Source: Moringa oleifera
Lineage: Eukaryota; Streptophyta; Magnoliopsida; Brassicales; Moringaceae
DNA length: 64,000 nucleotides
NCBI GenBank assembly: GCA_021397835.1
Contig: JAJFZO010000344.1
Coordinates: 7,316,001-7,380,000, forward strand
Reading direction: 5' to 3'
In this document: piece by piece, positions 62,801 through 64,000 of the stretch
How positions within the stretch are numbered: position 1 is the first letter of the stretch
How the letters are laid out: each line of letters opens with the position of its first letter
Made by a program: the position numbers and the translations under genes
Notes under the pieces: generated by a model
What the model was told of the DNA's origin: nothing
Databases searched by the model: none
Seen by the model: only the letters and a program-made list of their open reading frames with translations

Positions 62801-63309
62801 GTTTCTCTTCCCCCTCCACTCTATAATCCAGCTGCTTCTTTCAGCAATCCTAAACCTTCTCAGTCAAGCAGTTTCAGTCCAAGTGCACCTTCTTCTGGTA
62901 GACATGAGAGGAGTGTTGGCTCCGCTCCCCCTGCGAGTTCTGCTTCTGATAATCATGTACATGCACTGCTCTCATTCTACTGAACCCAAAATTCTAGTGT
63001 TAAAATAATGGACCTCATCTGTTAGTGTAAGATTACTTCATGATGTCTAAGGTTTAAAATTTTCCTTTACTGTGAACATGACAGTTGTGTCCTATTTGCC
63101 TTACTGATCCGAAAGATATGGCTTTTGGGTGTGGACATCAGGTAATGTTATTTTGCATCTCTCTGTCTCTTCTTCTCGGAGCTTGGATGGAAGAATGCAT
63201 TTCTAAATGAGCTTTTATTTATTTGCAGACTTGCTGCGAGTGTGGACAAGATCTGCAGTTATGCCCTATTTGTCGCAGCAGCATTGATACCAGAATAAAA
63301 CTCTATTAA
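59868..63309 (+). CDS. RGLG: RGLG-type E3 ubiquitin ligase (copine/VWA + RING)
   Basis: Eleven coding exons: 59868-60110, 60566-60650, 60732-60872, 60959-61072, 61164-61261, 62156-62235, 62328-62433, 62551-62678, 62773-62956, 63085-63141 and 63229-63309; 438 residues. RING domain ligases of this family attach Lys63-linked ubiquitin and act in auxin and ABA signalling at the plasma membrane (family knowledge). MGGVSSKRK is a good N-myristoylation start (Gly2). A Tyr/Pro/Gln-rich stretch ([15 protein letters not shown]) follows. The copine/VWA domain runs from [15 protein letters not shown] through [57 protein letters not shown] and [16 protein letters not shown] Ser/Pro-rich linker leads to the C-terminal [24 protein letters not shown] then [18 protein letters not shown]. 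The intron at 62434-62550 uses a GC donor. RGLG1 or RGLG2 cannot be decided. Confidence 0.95.
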
Positions 63310-64000
63310 ATGACATTTTCCTGGCCAAAAATTCATTTCTGCTCCTTACTTCAACTCCGAAGATTATAAAGCAGAGGAAGGGATGCTGTCCATCTGTTCT
63401 GTACATATCTCCTGGTTTTTGGTAATTCATGCGTAAGTTTCTTTATATATTGTCATTTTGATGAGCTATACATTGCTATCATCTTATTGACATTATCTTC
63501 CAGCCAGAAAAAATCAACCTTGTTTCCATGGGATTATTGTGAAGCTTCCTTAAGCTATAAGCTGTTACATTCTGGTATGATAAATGCTGAAAATATAATA
63601 TGAAGGAGGCAGGGATTCTTGTGCTGAAGACTCAACTAGTGTTGATTTATTGCTTACATCTTTAGCAAATATCTAATTATTGAAGCAGTTTTGGTTCTGA
63701 TTAGGTTAAGGTTAAGTACAGATTTGGTTTACTTAATTCCATGCTAAAGATTCGATATTTGGGAGGAGCTTGTATCTTGAGTTCTGTGCAACCAGTTCCT
63801 GAAATTTGGCAGGCCATGTTAGAAATCCAGATTCTGCAATGCTAGCAGCGTCCCTTGCATGACCCCAGAAAAATTGCAGGTCACAGGAAGTTTCATTCTT
63901 CTTACTCTTCGCAGGACAAGGACAATGACTATCTGCAAGAATAATAGTTTATCTACAATGCTTGTCTGAAAGAATAGTTTACCAACTCAGTTGGATCTTA
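63310..64000 (+). other. RGLG 3'UTR and downstream DNA
   Basis: No further coding sequence is seen to the right edge. The first few hundred bases are probably the 3'UTR of the RGLG gene. Confidence 0.5.

Noticed and set aside
1..64000. CRISPR arrays, prophage, bacterial operons or defence systems
   Set aside because: No regularly spaced repeats or prokaryotic gene organisation were found. The intron-rich genes show plant nuclear DNA.

Overview
This is nuclear DNA from a flowering plant. Most genes are split by short GT-AG introns, the intergenic DNA is very AT-rich, a Ty1/copia LTR retrotransposon is present, and the proteins are plant-specific or carry plant-type organelle targeting: a SufE-NadA quinolinate synthase fusion, the nitrate-uptake partner NRT3/NAR2, an AFC2 LAMMER kinase, the chloroplast rhodanese STR11, an RGLG-type RING ligase and CYP71 P450s. 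I cannot name the species from the sequence.

Layout. 0-3 kb: mitochondrial ribosomal protein bL19 (minus; last exon outside the window). 5.7-6.7 kb: intronless DUF868 protein (plus). 8.1-11.1 kb: nine-exon protein with a Ser/Pro-rich N-terminal half and a PRUNE/DHH-like C-terminal half (minus). 12.7-13.4 kb: NRT3/NAR2 (plus). 14.7-15.7 kb: Mn-dependent ADP-ribose/CDP-alcohol diphosphatase (minus). 19.7-24.2 kb: quinolinate synthase, seven exons (minus). 25.9-27.5 kb: decayed CYP71 pseudogene (minus). 28.7-32.2 kb: AFC2 kinase, twelve exons (minus). 33-52.7 kb: CYP71 cluster on the plus strand, consisting of a truncated fragment (B'), intact gene A, intact gene B, gene A' split by the retrotransposon, and a more distant intact gene C. 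53.6-56.8 kb: STR11, ten exons (minus), with a tRNA-Gly(GCC) gene in one intron on the opposite strand. 58.3-63.3 kb: RGLG-type E3 ligase, eleven coding exons plus a long 5'UTR intron (plus). Long AT-rich blocks lie at about 3.1-4.0, 17.0-19.4, 36-38.4, 48.5-50.3 and 57-58 kb.

The housekeeping genes have no evident common pathway. The P450 cluster is the dynamic part. A B-A gene pair appears to have been duplicated as a block: B'-A, then B-A'. One B copy was cut down by an internal deletion. One A copy took a copia insertion in exon 1 with a 5-bp target duplication. The part of A' downstream of the insertion is far more similar to A than its N-terminal part or its last 70 bp, which suggests gene conversion. 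I see no bacterial-type system, CRISPR array or new defence system. The most interesting points are the P450 mosaic, the nested antisense tRNA, an almost perfect 47-bp fold-back hairpin in the RGLG 5'UTR intron, a GC-AG intron, and a stop-free in-frame intron in P450 gene A.
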